Shown: one piece after another, positions 33,348 through 45,090 of the stretch
Position numbering within the stretch: position 1 is the first letter of the stretch
Layout: each line of letters starts with the position of its first letter
From: Cecembia sp.
GTDB taxonomy: Bacteria > Bacteroidota > Bacteroidia > Cytophagales > Cyclobacteriaceae
NCBI RefSeq assembly: GCF_007126775.1
Contig: NZ_SLAP01000123.1
Span: 1-64,000, forward strand
Direction: 5' to 3'
Length of the DNA stretch: 64,000 bases
Translations under genes and position numbers: made by a program
The notes under the pieces: generated by a model
What the model saw: the letters and a program-made list of their open reading frames with translations, nothing else
Databases searched by the model: none
Told to the model about the DNA's origin: nothing

Positions 33348-33737
33348 ATGGAAGCAATAGCAAGATTAAATAATGTTCCTACTTCTCCCCGCAAAATGCG
33401 CTTGGTAGCTGACCTCGTGAGAGGTAAAAGAGTAGGACAAGCATTGAGCATACTGAAGTTTACCCCTAATCATGGTGCCATTAAGTTGGAAAAACTTCTG
33501 CTTTCTGCTGTAGCCAACTGGCAGGCAAAAAATCCTGATGCCAAACTTGAGGAGGCAGATCTTTATATCAAAACTATCTTCGTAGACGGAGGTCGTATGT
33601 TGAAGAGATTGAGACCTGCACCACAGGGTAGGGCACACAGAATTCGTAAAAGATCAAATCATGTAACCCTTGTTGTAGATGCCTTCAACATTGGAGTTAC
33701 CGCTGATGAAGTAGAAACAACTGAAAAATCTAATTAA
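33348..33737 (+). CDS. rplV: 50S ribosomal protein L22
   Basis: [38 protein letters not shown]. Confidence 0.99.
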   Translation: MEAIARLNNVPTSPRKMRLVADLVRGKRVGQALSILKFTPNHGAIKLEKLLLSAVANWQAKNPDAKLEEADLYIKTIFVDGGRMLKRLRPAPQGRAHRIRKRSNHVTLVVDAFNIGVTADEVETTEKSN

Positions 33738-33746
33738 AATCAGACT

Positions 33747-34478
33747 ATGGGACAAAAGATAAACCCAATTGGTTTTAGACTTGGAGTAATCAAAGGATGG
33801 GAATCCAACTGGTACGGAGGAAAAGATTTTGCCGATAAGCTATATGAAGATCAGCAAATAAGGAAATACGTCAGTGCCAGAATTCCCAAAGGGGGAATCT
33901 CTAAAGTCATTATCGAAAGGACTTTGAAGAGAATAACCCTGACTATTCATACTGCACGTCCAGGAGTGGTTATTGGTAAAGGCGGGGCTGAAGTCGACAA
34001 GCTAAAAGAAGAATTGAAAAAACTTACCAACAAAGATGTTCAAATCAACATTTTTGAAATCAAGCGTCCTGAGATTGACGCCAAACTGGTAGGTGAATCC
34101 ATTGCTCAACAGCTACAGGCCAGAATTTCTTTCAGACGTGCCATGAAGCAATCAATTGCTGCGGCAATGCGTGTAGGTGCAGAAGGTATCAAGATTAAAT
34201 TATCGGGAAGATTGGGCGGAGCTGAAATGGCAAGGTCTGAGATGTATAAAGAGGGAAGAATTCCTTTGCATACCCTGAGAGCAGATATTGATTACGCTGT
34301 TTCCGAAGCCAATACCGTGTATGGTATCATTGGAATTAAAGTTTGGATTTTCAAAGGTGAAGTTTTCGGAAAGAGAGATCTTTCTCCGAACATCGGTGCC
34401 ACGAATGAGCCAAAGTCTTCCGGAGCCAGAGGCAAGAGAAGAGAGGGCGGTCCAAAAAGAAGAAAGAGAAATAACTAA
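33747..34478 (+). CDS. rpsC: 30S ribosomal protein S3
   Basis: [32 protein letters not shown]. Confidence 0.99.
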   Translation: MGQKINPIGFRLGVIKGWESNWYGGKDFADKLYEDQQIRKYVSARIPKGGISKVIIERTLKRITLTIHTARPGVVIGKGGAEVDKLKEELKKLTNKDVQINIFEIKRPEIDAKLVGESIAQQLQARISFRRAMKQSIAAAMRVGAEGIKIKLSGRLGGAEMARSEMYKEGRIPLHTLRADIDYAVSEANTVYGIIGIKVWIFKGEVFGKRDLSPNIGATNEPKSSGARGKRREGGPKRRKRNN

Positions 34479-34501
34479 TTTTCACCTTTAAGTGAGAAAT
34501 C

Positions 34502-34921
34502 ATGTTACAGCCAAAAAGAACTAAATATAGAAAAATGCATAAGGGGAGGATCAAAGGCCTTGCCCAAAGGGGACACACACTCTCTTTTGGCAACTTTGGT
34601 ATCAAATCCCTTGAAGCTGGATGGATCACCTCCCGTCAGATTGAGGCAGCGCGTATTGCCATGACGAGAGCCATGAAAAGAGAAGGTCAGGTTTGGATCA
34701 GAATTTTCCCGGACAAACCTATCACGAAGAAGCCTGCTGAGGTACGTATGGGTAAAGGTAAGGGTGCTCCTGAATATTGGGTAGCAGTTATCAAGCCGGG
34801 AACCATTCTATTCGAAGCAACTGGTGTTAGCCAAGAATTGGCTCAAGAAGCCTTGAGATTGGCCCAGCAAAAGCTTCCAGTTAGTACAAGATTCGTAGTA
34901 CGTAGAGATTACGTTGGATAA
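34502..34921 (+). CDS. rplP: 50S ribosomal protein L16
   Basis: [34 protein letters not shown]. Confidence 0.99.
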   Translation: MLQPKRTKYRKMHKGRIKGLAQRGHTLSFGNFGIKSLEAGWITSRQIEAARIAMTRAMKREGQVWIRIFPDKPITKKPAEVRMGKGKGAPEYWVAVIKPGTILFEATGVSQELAQEALRLAQQKLPVSTRFVVRRDYVG

Positions 34922-34929
34922 TAATAACT

Positions 34930-35124
34930 ATGAAAAATTCAGATATCAGATCACTTTCAGAAAGTGAAATCGCAGACCGCATAGCCGCTGAGCAGGAAAA
35001 CTTAACCAAGTTAAGATTCGCTCATGCTATCTCTCCAATCGAGAATCCTAATAAAATCAAGGAATCAAGACGTTTCATCGCAAGACTGCAAACGATCTTG
35101 AAAGCAAAACAACTAGCTAAATAA
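34930..35124 (+). CDS. rpmC: 50S ribosomal protein L29
   Basis: Size, position and [33 protein letters not shown]. Confidence 0.97.
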   Translation: MKNSDIRSLSESEIADRIAAEQENLTKLRFAHAISPIENPNKIKESRRFIARLQTILKAKQLAK

Positions 35125-35126
35125 GA

Positions 35127-35396
35127 ATGATGATGGCTACTACTGAGAGAAATCTTCGTAAAGAAAGAATAGGAAAAGTAGTCAGCAACAAGATGGATAA
35201 GTCCATTACTGTTGCCGTAGAAAGAAGGGTTAAACACGCTATCTACGGTAAATTTGTTGCCAAGACTACAAAATTTATGGTTCATGACGAGAAAAATGAT
35301 GCTAAAGAAGGCGATGTCGTCAAGATTGGTGAAACTCGTCCGCTGAGTAAGAACAAGCGTTGGAGATTAGTTGAAATTATAGAAAGGGCTAAGTAA
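35127..35396 (+). CDS. rpsQ: 30S ribosomal protein S17 (ATG at 35127, 35130 or 35133)
   Basis: [29 protein letters not shown]. Confidence 0.97.
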   Translation: MMMATTERNLRKERIGKVVSNKMDKSITVAVERRVKHAIYGKFVAKTTKFMVHDEKNDAKEGDVVKIGETRPLSKNKRWRLVEIIERAK

Positions 35397-35398
35397 TC

Positions 35399-35767
35399 AT
35401 GATACAACAAGAATCAAGATTAGGCGTAGCGGATAATTCCGGTGCTAAAGAAGTGCTGGTAATCCGAGTGTTGGGTGGAACCAAGAAAAGATATGCTTCC
35501 ATCGGTGATAAAGTTGTGGTGACTGTTAAGTCAGCTCTTTCTTCCAGCAATATGAAAAAAGGTACCGTTTCTAAAGCGGTTATCGTGAGAACGAAGAAAG
35601 AAATCAGAAGGAAAGATGGATCTTATATCCGTTTTGAGGACAATGCTGCCGTCCTTCTCAACAACAATGATGAGCCAAGAGGTACCCGTATTTTCGGCCC
35701 TGTAGCGAGAGAGTTGAGAGAGAAGCAGTTTATGAAAATTGTGTCTTTGGCCCCAGAAGTATTGTAA
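35399..35767 (+). CDS. rplN: 50S ribosomal protein L14
   Basis: [27 protein letters not shown]. Confidence 0.99.
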   Translation: MIQQESRLGVADNSGAKEVLVIRVLGGTKKRYASIGDKVVVTVKSALSSSNMKKGTVSKAVIVRTKKEIRRKDGSYIRFEDNAAVLLNNNDEPRGTRIFGPVARELREKQFMKIVSLAPEVL

Positions 35768-35769
35768 TC

Positions 35770-36114
35770 ATGGAAAGAAAATTCAATAAGCAACCCAAAT
35801 TGCATATCAAAACCGGTGATACTGTGAAGGTATTGTCAGGTGATGACAAGGGCAAGTCAGGTAAAGTCCTTTCTGTAGATCTTCAAAAAAGAAGGGCTAT
35901 AGTAGAAGGTTTGAACATGGTAACCAAACACGTGAAGCCTACTGCTACCAACCCACAAGGAGGCATCGAGAAGAAAGAAGCCCCTATCAATGCAAGTAAC
36001 CTGATGCTAGTGGATCCCAAAACGGGGGAAGCAACGAGAACAGGAAGAAAGCTTGGTGAGAATGGAAAATTAGTAAGGTATTCTAAGAAAACCGGGGAGG
36101 TGATCAATGGCTAA
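35770..36114 (+). CDS. rplX: 50S ribosomal protein L24
   Basis: [23 protein letters not shown]; overlaps rplE by 8 bp. Confidence 0.98.
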   Translation: MERKFNKQPKLHIKTGDTVKVLSGDDKGKSGKVLSVDLQKRRAIVEGLNMVTKHVKPTATNPQGGIEKKEAPINASNLMLVDPKTGEATRTGRKLGENGKLVRYSKKTGEVING

Positions 36115-36661
36115 ACCTAGAGTTAAAGAAAGATATAATGCGGAAATTGTTCCGGCATTAAAGGAAAAATTCCAGTACAAATCTGTCATGCAGGTTCCAA
36201 AGTTGACCAAAATCGTGATCAACAAGGGAATCGGTGCAGCAGTAGCGGACAAAAAGCTTGTAGATCATGGGGTAGAAGAGCTTTCTCTTATATCCGGACA
36301 AAAAGCTGTAGCAACCATTGCAAAGACTTCTGTTTCCAACTTCAAGTTGAGAGAAGGTATGCCTATCGGTGCCAAGGTTACACTAAGAGGTGATAAAATG
36401 TATGAATTCCTTGATAGGTTGATGACCGTTGCCTTGCCACGTGTAAGGGATTTCAAAGGTATCAGTGATAAAGGCTTTGACGGAAGGGGTAATTATACGC
36501 TGGGCGTAACAGAACAGATTATATTCCCTGAAATCAGTATTGAGAAGGTAAACAAAATCTCCGGTATGGATGTCACTTTTGTGACCACCGCCAATACAGA
36601 TGAAGAGAGCTATGCACTTTTGAAAGCATTTGGGATGCCTTTTGTTAACAAAAATAACTAA
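36107..36661 (+). CDS. rplE: 50S ribosomal protein L5
   Basis: [26 protein letters not shown]. Confidence 0.99.
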   Translation: MAKPRVKERYNAEIVPALKEKFQYKSVMQVPKLTKIVINKGIGAAVADKKLVDHGVEELSLISGQKAVATIAKTSVSNFKLREGMPIGAKVTLRGDKMYEFLDRLMTVALPRVRDFKGISDKGFDGRGNYTLGVTEQIIFPEISIEKVNKISGMDVTFVTTANTDEESYALLKAFGMPFVNKNN

Positions 36662-36669
36662 GAAATATT

Positions 36670-36939
36670 ATGGCAAGAGAGTCATTAAAAGCTCGTGAGA
36701 GAAAAAGAGAAAGGCTTGTAGCGAAGTATGCTAAAAAAAGAGCGGAACTGAAAGCTGCAGGTGACTTTGAGGCTTTGGACAAACTACCAAAAAACTCTTC
36801 ACCCGTGAGATTGCACAATAGATGTAAATTGACAGGTCGTCCTAAGGGATATATGAGGAAGTTTGGTATCAACAGGGTTACCTTCAGAGAAATGGCATCT
36901 GCCGGTAAAATACCGGGTGTAACCAAGTCTAGCTGGTAA
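36670..36939 (+). CDS. rpsN: 30S ribosomal protein S14 (long form without zinc motif)
   Basis: [55 protein letters not shown]. Confidence 0.99.
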   Translation: MARESLKARERKRERLVAKYAKKRAELKAAGDFEALDKLPKNSSPVRLHNRCKLTGRPKGYMRKFGINRVTFREMASAGKIPGVTKSSW

Positions 36940-36953
36940 AATACAAGCAAGAG

Positions 36954-36984
36954 TTTTTATTCTAAAAATCATTGTGTAACTTTG
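36954..36984 (+). promoter_or_regulatory. possible internal promoter upstream of rpsH (TTTT-N19-TAACTTTG)
   Basis: TAACTTTGC 36977-36985 matches -7 consensus; -33 weak; 84-bp gap between rpsN and rpsH. Confidence 0.5.
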
Positions 36985-37023
36985 CACGCCCGAAATGGGG
37001 AGTGTAGTTAGACTTATATAAAT

Positions 37024-37419
37024 ATGACTGATCCAATAGCTGATTATCTAACAAGATTGAGAAACGCCATCAAGGCTTCTCACAGAATCGTTGAGATACC
37101 TGCTTCTAACATCAAGAAGGATATCACGAAGGTGCTTCATGATAAGGGATATATTCAAAATTACAAATTTGAGGAAAATGGGCCTCAAGGTTCCATCAAA
37201 ATTGCATTGAAATATAATCCATCTACCAAGCAAAATGCCATCGTTAGCCTGTCAAGAATTAGTAAGCCAGGTTTGAGAAAGTATGTAAAACACGAAGATC
37301 TACCAAGAGTCATCAATGGCTTGGGGATTGCCATTCTTTCCACTTCCAAAGGTGTAATGACCGATAAGGAAGCCAGAGTTGAAGGAATTGGCGGAGAGGT
37401 ACTTTGCTTCGTATATTAA
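37024..37419 (+). CDS. rpsH: 30S ribosomal protein S8
   Basis: MTDPIADYLTRLRNAIKASHRIVEIP; STSKGVMTDKEAR. Confidence 0.99.
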   Translation: MTDPIADYLTRLRNAIKASHRIVEIPASNIKKDITKVLHDKGYIQNYKFEENGPQGSIKIALKYNPSTKQNAIVSLSRISKPGLRKYVKHEDLPRVINGLGIAILSTSKGVMTDKEARVEGIGGEVLCFVY

Positions 37420-37428
37420 AAAACCGTT

Positions 37429-37986
37429 ATGTCAAGAATAGGTAAAAAACCAATAGATCTGCCAGCGGGTGTTACTGTAGACGTGACAACACACAATGTT
37501 GTTACTGTTAAAGGTCCCAAAGGTACGTTAGTGAGGGATGTGAATCCCGACATTGCTGTGAAGGTGGAGGGCAATCAAATTGTCCTTGATAGACCCACAG
37601 ACTCTAAAAGACATAAGTCATTGCACGGCCTTTACCGTTCTTTGGTCAACAACATGGTGATCGGAGTATCTGAGGGATACAAAAAAGAACTTGAATTGGT
37701 CGGTGTAGGTTATAAGGCGTCTAACCAAGGTCAGGTATTAGAACTTTCTTTAGGTTATTCTCACAACATTTTCTTTGCTTTACCGGATTCAATTTCATTG
37801 AAAACCGAGACTCCAAAAGGTAAAAACCCTTTGGTTACTTTGGAAGGTATAGATAAGGAATTGGTAGGCCAAGTTGCCGCAAAAATAAAGTCTCTTCGTA
37901 AAGTTGAGCCTTACAAAGGCAAAGGTGTACGTTTTGTTGGTGAAATTGTTAGACGTAAGGCTGGTAAAACTGCTAGTAAAAAATAA
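37429..37986 (+). CDS. rplF: 50S ribosomal protein L6
   Basis: [35 protein letters not shown]. Confidence 0.99.
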   Translation: MSRIGKKPIDLPAGVTVDVTTHNVVTVKGPKGTLVRDVNPDIAVKVEGNQIVLDRPTDSKRHKSLHGLYRSLVNNMVIGVSEGYKKELELVGVGYKASNQGQVLELSLGYSHNIFFALPDSISLKTETPKGKNPLVTLEGIDKELVGQVAAKIKSLRKVEPYKGKGVRFVGEIVRRKAGKTASKK

Positions 37987-37991
37987 TAAAA

Positions 37992-38342
37992 ATGGCTTTT
38001 AATAAGAATCTAAGAAGACTCAGAATCAAAAAAAGTATCCGAAGAAAAATCTCCGGTACTGATTCTAGACCTCGTTTGTCAGTATTTAAAAGCAATACTG
38101 GTATATACGCACAGCTGGTAGATGACCTTAAGGGTCATACCCTTGCCCATGCCTCCTCCAAAGAAATTGGAACAGCTAAGAATATCACTGTTTCTTTGTC
38201 CAAGGAAGTTGGTAAGAAGCTTGCGGAAAGAGCTGCAACGAAAGGTGTCACTGAAGTCGTTTTCGATAGAAGTGGATACATTTATCATGGTAATGTTAAA
38301 GCTCTTGCCGAAGGCGCAAGGGAAGGTGGCCTTAAATTTTAA
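37992..38342 (+). CDS. rplR: 50S ribosomal protein L18
   Basis: [44 protein letters not shown]. Confidence 0.99.
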   Translation: MAFNKNLRRLRIKKSIRRKISGTDSRPRLSVFKSNTGIYAQLVDDLKGHTLAHASSKEIGTAKNITVSLSKEVGKKLAERAATKGVTEVVFDRSGYIYHGNVKALAEGAREGGLKF

Positions 38343-38350
38343 TAGATATT

Positions 38351-38869
38351 ATGTCTCAGTTAAGAAGAAAACCCATTAGGGCAACAGATACAGAATTAAA
38401 AGAGAAAGTAGTAGCTATCAACCGTGTTGCTAAGGTAGTAAAGGGTGGTAGAAGATTTTCTTTTTCTGCAATTGTGGTTGTTGGTGACGGCAACGGAGTT
38501 GTAGGTTATGGTTTGGGAAAAGCAAACGAAGTAACTGACGCCATTACCAAAGGCATTGAAGATGCGAAGAAAAATTTGGTAAGGGTACCGATTTTGAAAG
38601 GAACCATTCCACATGACCAACTTGGCAAGTATGGAGGCGGATTTGTATTGATCAAACCAGCAGCACCTGGTACAGGAGTAATTGCAGGTGGTGCGATGCG
38701 TGCCGTTCTTGAGAGTGCCGGTGTTACAGATGTATTGGCCAAGTCAAAAGGATCTTCTAATCCACACAACGTGGTAAAAGCGACTATTGATGCACTGGTA
38801 CAGTTGAGGGATGCAATTGCTGTCAGTCAGCAACGCGGTGTGAAAATGTCAAAAGTTTTTAACGGATAA
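38351..38869 (+). CDS. rpsE: 30S ribosomal protein S5
   Basis: [31 protein letters not shown]. Confidence 0.99.
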   Translation: MSQLRRKPIRATDTELKEKVVAINRVAKVVKGGRRFSFSAIVVVGDGNGVVGYGLGKANEVTDAITKGIEDAKKNLVRVPILKGTIPHDQLGKYGGGFVLIKPAAPGTGVIAGGAMRAVLESAGVTDVLAKSKGSSNPHNVVKATIDALVQLRDAIAVSQQRGVKMSKVFNG

Positions 38870-38873
38870 GAAG

Positions 38874-39053
38874 ATGGCGAAGATCAAAATAACTCAGGTT
38901 AAAAGCACCATTAAAAGACCTAAGGATCAAAAGGCAACGATTATCGCTTTGGGACTTGGTAAAATCAACAGGACTGTGGAGGTTGAAAACAACCCTGCAA
39001 TCGCTGGTATGGTAAGAAAAGTAAGTCACCTTGTAAAAGTGGAGGAAGCTTAA
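38874..39053 (+). CDS. rpmD: 50S ribosomal protein L30 (59 aa, absent from supplied ORF track)
   Basis: Translated by hand: [59 protein letters not shown]. Confidence 0.97.
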   Translation: MAKIKITQVKSTIKRPKDQKATIIALGLGKINRTVEVENNPAIAGMVRKVSHLVKVEEA

Positions 39054-39055
39054 TT

Positions 39056-39502
39056 ATGAAATTACATACACTTAAACCTGCTGAAGGTTCGATAAAATCC
39101 AGAAAAAGAATAGGTAGGGGCCAAGGCTCAGGTAGAGGTGGTACTTCTACCAGAGGCCATAAAGGCGCCAAATCCAGATCTGGTTATAAAACAAAGCTTG
39201 GATTTGAAGGTGGTCAAATGCCTCTTCAAAGAAGGGTTCCTAAGTTTGGGTTCAAAAACTTAAACAAAGTAGTTTACAAACCCATCAACTTGAACGTGCT
39301 TCAAGATTTGGCTGCGCAGCATAATTTAGAGACGATTACTATGGAAACTTTGGTTAACCATGGTCTAGTTTCTAGAAAGGATGTTGTAAAAGTCTTGGGT
39401 AGTGGCGAACTTACAGCCAAATTAAATGTAAGTGTCCACTCTTTCTCAGCTTCAGCTGTAGAAGCAATAGAAAAAGTTGGCGGAACAGTAAACAAGCTTT
39501 AA
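39056..39502 (+). CDS. rplO: 50S ribosomal protein L15
   Basis: MKLHTLKPAEGSIKSRKRIGRGQGSGRGGTSTRGHKGAKSRSG. Confidence 0.99.
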   Translation: MKLHTLKPAEGSIKSRKRIGRGQGSGRGGTSTRGHKGAKSRSGYKTKLGFEGGQMPLQRRVPKFGFKNLNKVVYKPINLNVLQDLAAQHNLETITMETLVNHGLVSRKDVVKVLGSGELTAKLNVSVHSFSASAVEAIEKVGGTVNKL

Positions 39503-39506
39503 TTAG

Positions 39507-40829
39507 ATGAAAAAGTTTATCTCAACAGTTAAGAATATCTTTTCTATTGAAGATTTGAGGATCCGTATCCTGAATACAATCGGTTTTCTGGTTGTATTCA
39601 GATTAGGGTCTTTTATCGTACTACCAGGTGTAGATCCTTCTAAATTGGGAGATGCACCAGAAGGTATCTTTGGCCTGATTGACACATTTCTAGGTGGTGC
39701 TTTTAGCAATGCATCCATCTTCGGTTTGGGGATCATGCCATATATATCTGCTTCCATCGTGTTGCAGTTATTAACTGTTGGTGTACCCTACTTTCAGAAA
39801 TTACAAAAAGAGGGAGAATCCGGAAGGAAAAGAATCAATCAAATCACAAGGGTGCTCACGATTGCCATTACGGTTGCACAGGGTATTGGTTATATTACGG
39901 CCACTATATTGCCGACCGGGGCTGTTATGGTAAGCACTTCTTTGTTTATGTTCAGTTCATTGGTACTGCTTTCTGCGGGAACCATGTTTTGTATGTGGTT
40001 GGGTGAAAAGATTACTGAAAAGGGAATCGGTAATGGTATTTCCATGCTGATCATGATCGGTATCATTTCTAGATTTCCTGGAGCAATCATTGCAGAAGTG
40101 TTATCAAAAGGTACTTCAGGAATGCTCTTATTGTTGCTTGAAGCCGCGGTATTGTTCTTCGTAGTATTGGGAACAGTAGCCCTGACAGAAGCAACTAGAA
40201 GAATTCCTGTTCAATATGCCAAGCAGGTAGTGGGTGGAAAGGTGTATGGTGGTCAGCGTCAGTATATACCGATTAAAGTGAACGCTTCGGGTGTAATGCC
40301 GATCATCTTTGCACAGTCATTGATGTTCTTACCGGCACTTATTGCACAGATATGGTCTGAAGACAATGACATTGCCAATTACATTGGAAGCACATTCAGT
40401 GACTTTACATCTTGGCAGTACAATTTGGTATTTGCCATCATGATTATTCTTTTCACTTTCTTCTATACAGCTATTACTGTAAACCCAGAACAAATCGCTG
40501 AAGATCTGAAAAGAAATGGAGGATTTGTACCGGGAATAAAACCGGGTGCACCTACTTCAGATTTCATTGATAATATCATATCCAGGATTACATTGCCTGG
40601 GTCCATCCTGTTGTCAGTGGTGGCAATTCTTCCAGCCTTTGCGATATTGGCAGGTGTTGGAGGAGAGTTTGCCCAGTTCTATGGAGGTACTTCCTTGCTG
40701 ATTATGGTGGGGGTTATTATGGATACCCTTAGACAAATTGAAAGTTACCTATTGATGAGACATTACGAAGGAATGATGAAAAGTGGCAACATGAAAAACA
40801 ATCCTTCAAATTATGCAGCTGCAATATGA
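39507..40829 (+). CDS. secY: preprotein translocase subunit SecY
   Basis: Multi-TM; NPEQIAEDLKRNGGFVPGIKPG. Confidence 0.99.
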   Translation: MKKFISTVKNIFSIEDLRIRILNTIGFLVVFRLGSFIVLPGVDPSKLGDAPEGIFGLIDTFLGGAFSNASIFGLGIMPYISASIVLQLLTVGVPYFQKLQKEGESGRKRINQITRVLTIAITVAQGIGYITATILPTGAVMVSTSLFMFSSLVLLSAGTMFCMWLGEKITEKGIGNGISMLIMIGIISRFPGAIIAEVLSKGTSGMLLLLLEAAVLFFVVLGTVALTEATRRIPVQYAKQVVGGKVYGGQRQYIPIKVNASGVMPIIFAQSLMFLPALIAQIWSEDNDIANYIGSTFSDFTSWQYNLVFAIMIILFTFFYTAITVNPEQIAEDLKRNGGFVPGIKPGAPTSDFIDNIISRITLPGSILLSVVAILPAFAILAGVGGEFAQFYGGTSLLIMVGVIMDTLRQIESYLLMRHYEGMMKSGNMKNNPSNYAAAI

Positions 40830-41599
40830 TTCATTATAAGACTTCTGAGGAAGTTCTAAAGATCAAAGAAAGCGCGCAGATATTAGGTAAAGCTCACGGT
40901 GAAGTAGCAAAATATATTAAAGAAGGTGTAAAGACATCCTTCCTGGACAAAATAGCAGAAGAGTACATCAGAGATAATGACGGTGTACCTTCTTTTAAAG
41001 GTTACAACGGTTTCCCTGCATCACTCTGTATCTCCGTTAACGAGGTGGTGGTTCATGGTTTCCCTAGTGATTATGTATTGAAAGATGGCGATATAATCTC
41101 AGTGGATTGTGGAGTCTTTCACCAAGGTTTTCATAGCGATTGTGCTTATACTTACCCTGTCGGTGAAGTCTCCCCCCAAGTATTATCATTGCTTCATGCA
41201 ACAAAAGAATCTCTTTATTTAGGTATTGAGAAAGCTATTTTTGGAAATCGTATTGGTGACATAGGCAATGCCATTCAAAAGTTTGTAGAAGCAAAGGGTT
41301 ACACTGTTGTTCGCGAGCTGGTTGGTCATGGTTTGGGCAGGAATCTTCATGAAGCTCCTGAAGTCCCGAATTATGGAAAAAGAGGAAGTGGTGTTTTGAT
41401 GAAAGATGGTCTGGTAATTGCCATCGAGCCTATGGTCAACTTAGGAACCAGAAATATTGTTCAGGAAAGAGATGGTTGGACGATCCGTACTGCGGATAGA
41501 AAACCCTCGGCGCACTATGAGCATACTGTAGCCATCTTTGAGGACAGAACCGAAATATTGACTACGCACCAGTACATAGAAGAAAATTTTAAATTCTAA
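40826..41599 (+). CDS. map: type I methionyl aminopeptidase
   Basis: [40 protein letters not shown]; 4-bp overlap with secY. Confidence 0.98.
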   Translation: MIHYKTSEEVLKIKESAQILGKAHGEVAKYIKEGVKTSFLDKIAEEYIRDNDGVPSFKGYNGFPASLCISVNEVVVHGFPSDYVLKDGDIISVDCGVFHQGFHSDCAYTYPVGEVSPQVLSLLHATKESLYLGIEKAIFGNRIGDIGNAIQKFVEAKGYTVVRELVGHGLGRNLHEAPEVPNYGKRGSGVLMKDGLVIAIEPMVNLGTRNIVQERDGWTIRTADRKPSAHYEHTVAIFEDRTEILTTHQYIEENFKF

Positions 41600-41601
41600 A
41601 T

Positions 41602-41820
41602 ATGGCAAAGCAGACATCTATAGAACAAGATGGTACGATTGTGGAAGCATTGTCTAATGCAATGTTTAAAGTGGAACTTGAGAATGGGCATCAATTGATT
41701 GCTCATATTTCGGGTAAAATGAGAATGAATTACATCAAGATCCTTCCTGGTGACAAAGTGAAACTGGAATTGTCACCTTACGATCTGACAAAAGGTAGAA
41801 TCGTTTACAGATATAAATAA
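41602..41820 (+). CDS. infA: translation initiation factor IF-1
   Basis: [45 protein letters not shown]. Confidence 0.99.
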   Translation: MAKQTSIEQDGTIVEALSNAMFKVELENGHQLIAHISGKMRMNYIKILPGDKVKLELSPYDLTKGRIVYRYK

Positions 41821-41826
41821 AATGTC

Positions 41827-41943
41827 ATGAAAGTTAAGGCATCAATCAAGAAGAGAAGCGTTGACTGTAAAGTTATCAGGAGAAAAGGTAAGCTTTACGT
41901 CATCAATAAAAAGAATCCTAAGTTTAAACAAAGACAAGGTTAA
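41827..41943 (+). CDS. rpmJ: 50S ribosomal protein L36 (38 aa, absent from supplied ORF track)
   Basis: Translated by hand: [38 protein letters not shown]. Confidence 0.97.
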   Translation: MKVKASIKKRSVDCKVIRRKGKLYVINKKNPKFKQRQG

Positions 41944-41948
41944 TCATT

Positions 41949-42326
<378 letters not shown>

Positions 42327-42341
42327 ATCTTGAATTAGATT

Positions 42342-42740
42342 ATGGCTCAGAAAAGAAACGATAAAGCTAAAGGTAAAAAAAGAGTAGTTAAAGTAGAAGC
42401 GGTAGGCCAGGCCCATATCAAAGCTTCCTTTAATAACATCATCATCTCTATTACCAATAATTCTGGTCAGGTGATTTCTTGGGCTTCTGCCGGTAAAATG
42501 GGATTCAGAGGTTCAAAGAAAAATACACCTTATGCTGCGCAAATGGCTGCCCAAAACTGTGGACAAGTTGCGTACGATCTGGGATTGAGAAAAATTGAGG
42601 TTTTTGTAAAAGGACCTGGGGCAGGACGTGAATCTGCTATCAGAACCTTACAAAATGTTGGTTTAGATGTAACTACGATCATCGATGTGACGCCGCTTCC
42701 TCATAACGGCTGTCGTCCTCCAAAACGTAGAAGAGTTTAA
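42342..42740 (+). CDS. rpsK: 30S ribosomal protein S11
   Basis: [42 protein letters not shown]. Confidence 0.99.
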   Translation: MAQKRNDKAKGKKRVVKVEAVGQAHIKASFNNIIISITNNSGQVISWASAGKMGFRGSKKNTPYAAQMAAQNCGQVAYDLGLRKIEVFVKGPGAGRESAIRTLQNVGLDVTTIIDVTPLPHNGCRPPKRRRV

Positions 42741-42760
42741 TTTCTTAAAGAAGATATAGA

Positions 42761-43363
42761 ATGGCAAGATATACAGGTCCAAAGGCAAAAATCGCCAGAA
42801 GATTCGGTGAGCCTATCGAAGGATACAGCAAAGCTCTCCAGAAAAAGAACTACCCTCCTGGCCAACATGGAAGGGGAAGAAGAAAAAAGCAGTCTGAATA
42901 TGCAATTCAGCTTGCTGAGAAGCAAAAAGCAAAATACATCTACGGTGTATTGGAAAGACAATTCGCTAAAATGTTTGGAATTGCTTCAAGAAAACAAGGT
43001 ATCACAGGTGAAAACCTTCTGCAATTGTTGGAGTCCAGATTGGACAACACGGTTTACAGAATGGGAATTGCACCTACCAGAAGAGGCGCCAGACAGTTGG
43101 TTTCCCATAAACATATCCTTGTCAATGGGGAGTTAGTCAATATTCCTTCTTATACCTTAAAGCCAGGTGATATGGTAAGTGTAAGGGAGCGTTCGAAATC
43201 TTTGGAAGCCATCACCAATAGTTTGGCCGGAAAAAGTAACCGTTATCCTTGGATAGAGTGGGATAACACCTCTTTAGCAGGTAAGTTTGTATCAGTTCCC
43301 ACACGGGATGACATTCCTGAGAATATCAAGGAACAACTGATTGTCGAACTCTACTCTAAATAA
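42761..43363 (+). CDS. rpsD: 30S ribosomal protein S4
   Basis: [60 protein letters not shown]. Confidence 0.99.
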   Translation: MARYTGPKAKIARRFGEPIEGYSKALQKKNYPPGQHGRGRRKKQSEYAIQLAEKQKAKYIYGVLERQFAKMFGIASRKQGITGENLLQLLESRLDNTVYRMGIAPTRRGARQLVSHKHILVNGELVNIPSYTLKPGDMVSVRERSKSLEAITNSLAGKSNRYPWIEWDNTSLAGKFVSVPTRDDIPENIKEQLIVELYSK

Positions 43364-43394
43364 TTAACTTTCAGACTTAAATAGAACTATTGAT

Positions 43395-44384
43395 ATGTCC
43401 ATATTAGCGTTTCAAATGCCCGAGAAAGTGGTGATGGAAAAAGCCGATGACTTCCACGGCCTTTTCACCTTCAAGCCACTTGAAAAGGGCTACGGGGTTA
43501 CTATTGGTAATGCTTTGAGAAGGATTTTATTATCCTCACTTGAAGGTTATGCCATCACTTCTGTGAAACTACCGGGAGTGGTCCATGAATTTTCCACTAT
43601 CGAGGGTGTTGTTGAAGACGTGACTGATATTATCCTTAACCTGAAGCAGGTTAGGCTCAAAAAGTTGCATGATTCCATTGATGGAAAAATCACTGTTGAA
43701 CTTAAAAATCAGTCAGTTTTTACAGCTGGGGATATCGCCAAGTTCACCTCTTCCTACGAGGTTTTGAATCCGGAATTGATTATTTGCCACCTCGACGAAA
43801 CCAAGAGTTTTGAAATAGAATTGACGGTCGAAAAAGGCAGAGGCTATCTTCCAGCAGAGGAATCCAAGCCAAAAGAACAGGTATTTGGGGTAATTCCTAT
43901 TGATGCTATCTTTACGCCAATCAAGAACGTCAAGTATAGCGTAGAAAATACAAGGGTAGAACAAAAGACTGACTTTGAAAAATTGATTATAGAAGTTACG
44001 ACTGATGGTTCCATTCACCCTGAGAAAGCGTTGCAGGAATCTGCAAAGATCCTGATCCAACATTTCATGTTATTTTCTGATCAAACCATGGTATTGGACA
44101 CAGGTGGTATTTCAGAGCCTGAGCCTATAGATGAAGAGTTTTTGCACATGAGAAAGCTTTTGAAAACTCCTCTCGGGGATCTCGATCTTTCTGTACGTGC
44201 GTTCAACTGTTTGAAAGCTGCAGATGTGAAGACATTGGGTGATTTGGCCAAGTTGGAAATTTCTGACATGATGAAATTCAGAAACTTTGGAAAAAAATCC
44301 CTTGCTGAACTGGAGCAGTTGATCCAAGAAAAAGGCTTGACCTTCGGAATGGATTTGTCTAAGTATAAACTTGATGAAGAATAA
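43395..44384 (+). CDS. rpoA: DNA-directed RNA polymerase subunit alpha
   Basis: [45 protein letters not shown]; alpha-CTD. Confidence 0.99.
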   Translation: MSILAFQMPEKVVMEKADDFHGLFTFKPLEKGYGVTIGNALRRILLSSLEGYAITSVKLPGVVHEFSTIEGVVEDVTDIILNLKQVRLKKLHDSIDGKITVELKNQSVFTAGDIAKFTSSYEVLNPELIICHLDETKSFEIELTVEKGRGYLPAEESKPKEQVFGVIPIDAIFTPIKNVKYSVENTRVEQKTDFEKLIIEVTTDGSIHPEKALQESAKILIQHFMLFSDQTMVLDTGGISEPEPIDEEFLHMRKLLKTPLGDLDLSVRAFNCLKAADVKTLGDLAKLEISDMMKFRNFGKKSLAELEQLIQEKGLTFGMDLSKYKLDEE

Positions 44385-44389
44385 ATAAA

Positions 44390-44962
44390 ATGAGACACGG
44401 TAAGAAATTCAATCACCTTGGCAGGACAGCCAGTCACAGGAAGGCCATGCTTTCCAATATGGCTACTTCCCTGATTCTTCACAAGCGTATTTCTACTACG
44501 CTTGCCAAGGCCAAGGAGCTTAAAAAATATGTAGAGCCTTTGATTACAAGGGCAAAAGAAGATACTACCCACAACAGAAGGGTGGCTTTTTCCTACCTAC
44601 AGAACAAAGAAGGAATTAAGGCCTTATTTGGTGAAGTAGTAGAGAAAGTAGGTAGCAGAGCAGGAGGATACACCAGAATTATCAAAACAGGATTCCGTCT
44701 TGGGGATAATGCTGAAATGTGTATCATCGAATTGGTAGATTTCAACGAATTGATGTTGAAAGAAGCCAAGCCAGCCAAGAAGACCACTAGAAGAAGTAGA
44801 AGAGGTGGTGCAGGAAAAGCAACTCCCGCTGCGGGTTCACAGGAAACAACAGAAGTTAAGGCTGATGAAACACCTGCTGCTGAAGTAAAGGAAACACCGG
44901 AAGCAAAGGCGGATGATACGCCTGCTGCTGATGACAAGAAAGAAGAAAAATCCGGCGAATAA
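44390..44962 (+). CDS. rplQ: 50S ribosomal protein L17 with acidic low-complexity C-terminal extension
   Basis: [45 protein letters not shown]; extended tail [23 protein letters not shown]. Confidence 0.98.
   Translation: MRHGKKFNHLGRTASHRKAMLSNMATSLILHKRISTTLAKAKELKKYVEPLITRAKEDTTHNRRVAFSYLQNKEGIKALFGEVVEKVGSRAGGYTRIIKTGFRLGDNAEMCIIELVDFNELMLKEAKPAKKTTRRSRRGGAGKATPAAGSQETTEVKADETPAAEVKETPEAKADDTPAADDKKEEKSGE
44858..44931 (+). repeat. 26-bp imperfect direct repeat inside the rplQ tail
   Basis: AAGGCTGATGAAACACCTGCTGCTGA (44858-44883) vs AAGGCGGATGATACGCCTGCTGCTGA (44906-44931), 3 mismatches. Confidence 0.8.
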
Positions 44963-44986
44963 TTTATGTTGGATATTTCAAAATAT

Positions 44987-45020
44987 AAAAGGGGTTGAAC
45001 TTTGGTTCAATCCCTTTTTT
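44987..45020 (+). terminator. terminator downstream of rplQ
   Basis: AAAAGGGGTTGAAC-tttg-GTTCAATCCCTTTT followed by T-run. Confidence 0.9.
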
Positions 45021-45090
45021 TATATCCTTTTGATTTTACGAAGACAGAAACATCAAAATTCCTTAACTTTGACGAGTTCATATAAAAACC

